Origin: Flavobacterium restrictum
Lineage (GTDB): Bacteria > Bacteroidota > Bacteroidia > Flavobacteriales > Flavobacteriaceae
DNA: 64,000 nucleotides
Assembly (NCBI RefSeq): GCF_007097245.1
Contig: NZ_VJZT01000005.1
Coordinates: forward strand, 124,001 to 188,000
Reading direction: 5' to 3'
A model generated the notes under the pieces. The model did no database searches, was not told where the DNA came from, and worked only from the letters and a program-made list of their open reading frames with translations. Position numbers and translations under genes: made by a program. Positions within the stretch are counted from its first letter, which is position 1. Each line of letters starts with the position of its first letter. Below, one piece after another: positions 63,523 to 64,000 of this stretch.

Positions 63523-63549
63523 GTTCGAACAAACAACTTTATGAAATGG

Positions 63550-63581
63550 TTGTTTTTTTTGTAAAATAAGTGTTAATTTTG
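63550..63581 (+). promoter_or_regulatory. Promoter of the gene at 63774 (-33 TTG, -7 TAATTTTG)
   Basis: TTG at 63550-63552 and TAATTTTG at 63574-63581 are separated by 21 bases, close to the Bacteroidota arrangement. It would give a long leader of about 185 nt before the ATG at 63774. Confidence 0.6.
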
Positions 63582-63773
63582 CATTTTTTAATAAATTTAT
63601 GATTGGATTTTAGTCGTAACAGATTGTTAATTAATACAACAAGTAAATTTTTAATTTCTAAATTAAAACGACAAAAACACAGGTTATTTTACAGTTACTA
63701 AAAAAAACTAGAAACTAGATTTTTTTATTTCTCTATAATGTATTGAAATAAAATTATTATTACCATTTTAATT

Positions 63774-64000
63774 ATGATACATAAAACCACACAATCAATT
63801 TTGGGAGGATTAAATTTACTTACGAAATTAAGAGGATTTAAATATTGTTTGTTATTAATTGCGTTTGCTTACATTGGTATTGTACAGGCGCAATGTACTG
63901 GTTGTACTTCAATAGTTAACAATTTTACTAGTTCCAGTAATTATACTTTTACGGCAGGTACAACAACTTGTTTTACAGGAACGAGTACTATTAATAATGA
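63774..64000 (+). CDS. Start of an exported protein, truncated by the window end
   Basis: The 75 visible residues comprise a long N-region and a signal peptide (CLLLIAFAYIGIVQAQ, cleavage near QAQ), then CTGCTSIVNNFTSSSNYTFTAG, rich in Cys, Ser, Thr and Asn like adhesin N-termini of flavobacterial type IX secreted proteins. The reading frame is open to the last base. The shared upstream motif and adjacency to the giant T9SS protein suggest a second surface protein; no domain can be assigned. Confidence 0.7.
   Translation, partial: MIHKTTQSILGGLNLLTKLRGFKYCLLLIAFAYIGIVQAQCTGCTSIVNNFTSSSNYTFTAGTTTCFTGTSTINN

Overview
The window is chromosomal DNA of a flavobacterium, most likely the genus Flavobacterium (Bacteroidota). 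The support is low GC content, promoters with the Bacteroidota -7 box TAnnTTTG, no Shine-Dalgarno sequences, families typical of the phylum (DUF4270, DUF2480, DUF3078, TonB receptors with an N-terminal carboxypeptidase-regulatory-like domain, a type IX secretion C-terminal sorting domain), and an ATP synthase beta/epsilon pair detached from the rest of its operon. I call 49 protein genes (the last one runs off the window). No rRNA, tRNA or CRISPR array was seen.

Layout. 1-9.1 kb: housekeeping genes lspA, radA, an esterase-like protein and panCD, then on the other strand a starch-synthase-like N-terminal domain, a DUF4270 lipoprotein and glmS. 9.4-15.9 kb: a TonB receptor/GDSL lipoprotein pair and atpD-atpC. 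15.9-22.6 kb: a serine hydrolase, a triplicated non-coding repeat, and a suf group (sufS, lipoprotein, sufE, sufT-like, GNAT, DUF2480) followed by a DUF3078 porin-like gene. 22.8-35.3 kb: gluconokinase, a PAS protein, dinB, an RlpA-like protein, a membrane protein, a second TonB receptor, pgi, and an operon of DUF3108, kynA and an M23 peptidase. 35.3-36.2 kb: about 950 bp without a gene that holds a probable small RNA or leader and a nest of inverted-repeat elements. 36.2-45.4 kb: patatin/barrel protein and uvrC on one strand, then an M14-like deacylase, 5-FTHF cyclo-ligase, a DUF4143 ATPase cassette and an AsmA/GT51 glycosyltransferase on the other. 45.5-51.1 kb: DoxX, a haloperoxidase/PAP2-like lipoprotein with two outer-membrane proteins, and one unknown. 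51.3-57.1 kb: a biotin cluster (bioF, bioD, bioA, ketoacyl synthase) interrupted by a GxxExxY nuclease-like cassette, then recX. 57.6-64 kb: a giant type IX secreted protein and the start of another exported protein.

What stands out. The accessory signal is in small, non-IS mobile DNA rather than in large islands. Two short inverted-repeat elements carry exact target-site duplications (11 bp and 8 bp) and sit inside a third inverted repeat. Two single-gene cassettes (GxxExxY and DUF4143 ATPase) lie between metabolic or cell-wall genes, each bounded by a repeat that contains the gene's own stop codon. A 12-bp minisatellite occurs both in frame inside bioF and between bioD and bioA. The 5' regions of the two genes at the right-hand end share a composite DNA motif with conserved internal spacing. 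A transcript-like unit at 35.33-35.45 kb has a -7 box, a 5' hairpin and a terminator whose G-U pairs form only on the minus strand. All functional statements rest on reading the sequence; no database search was run.
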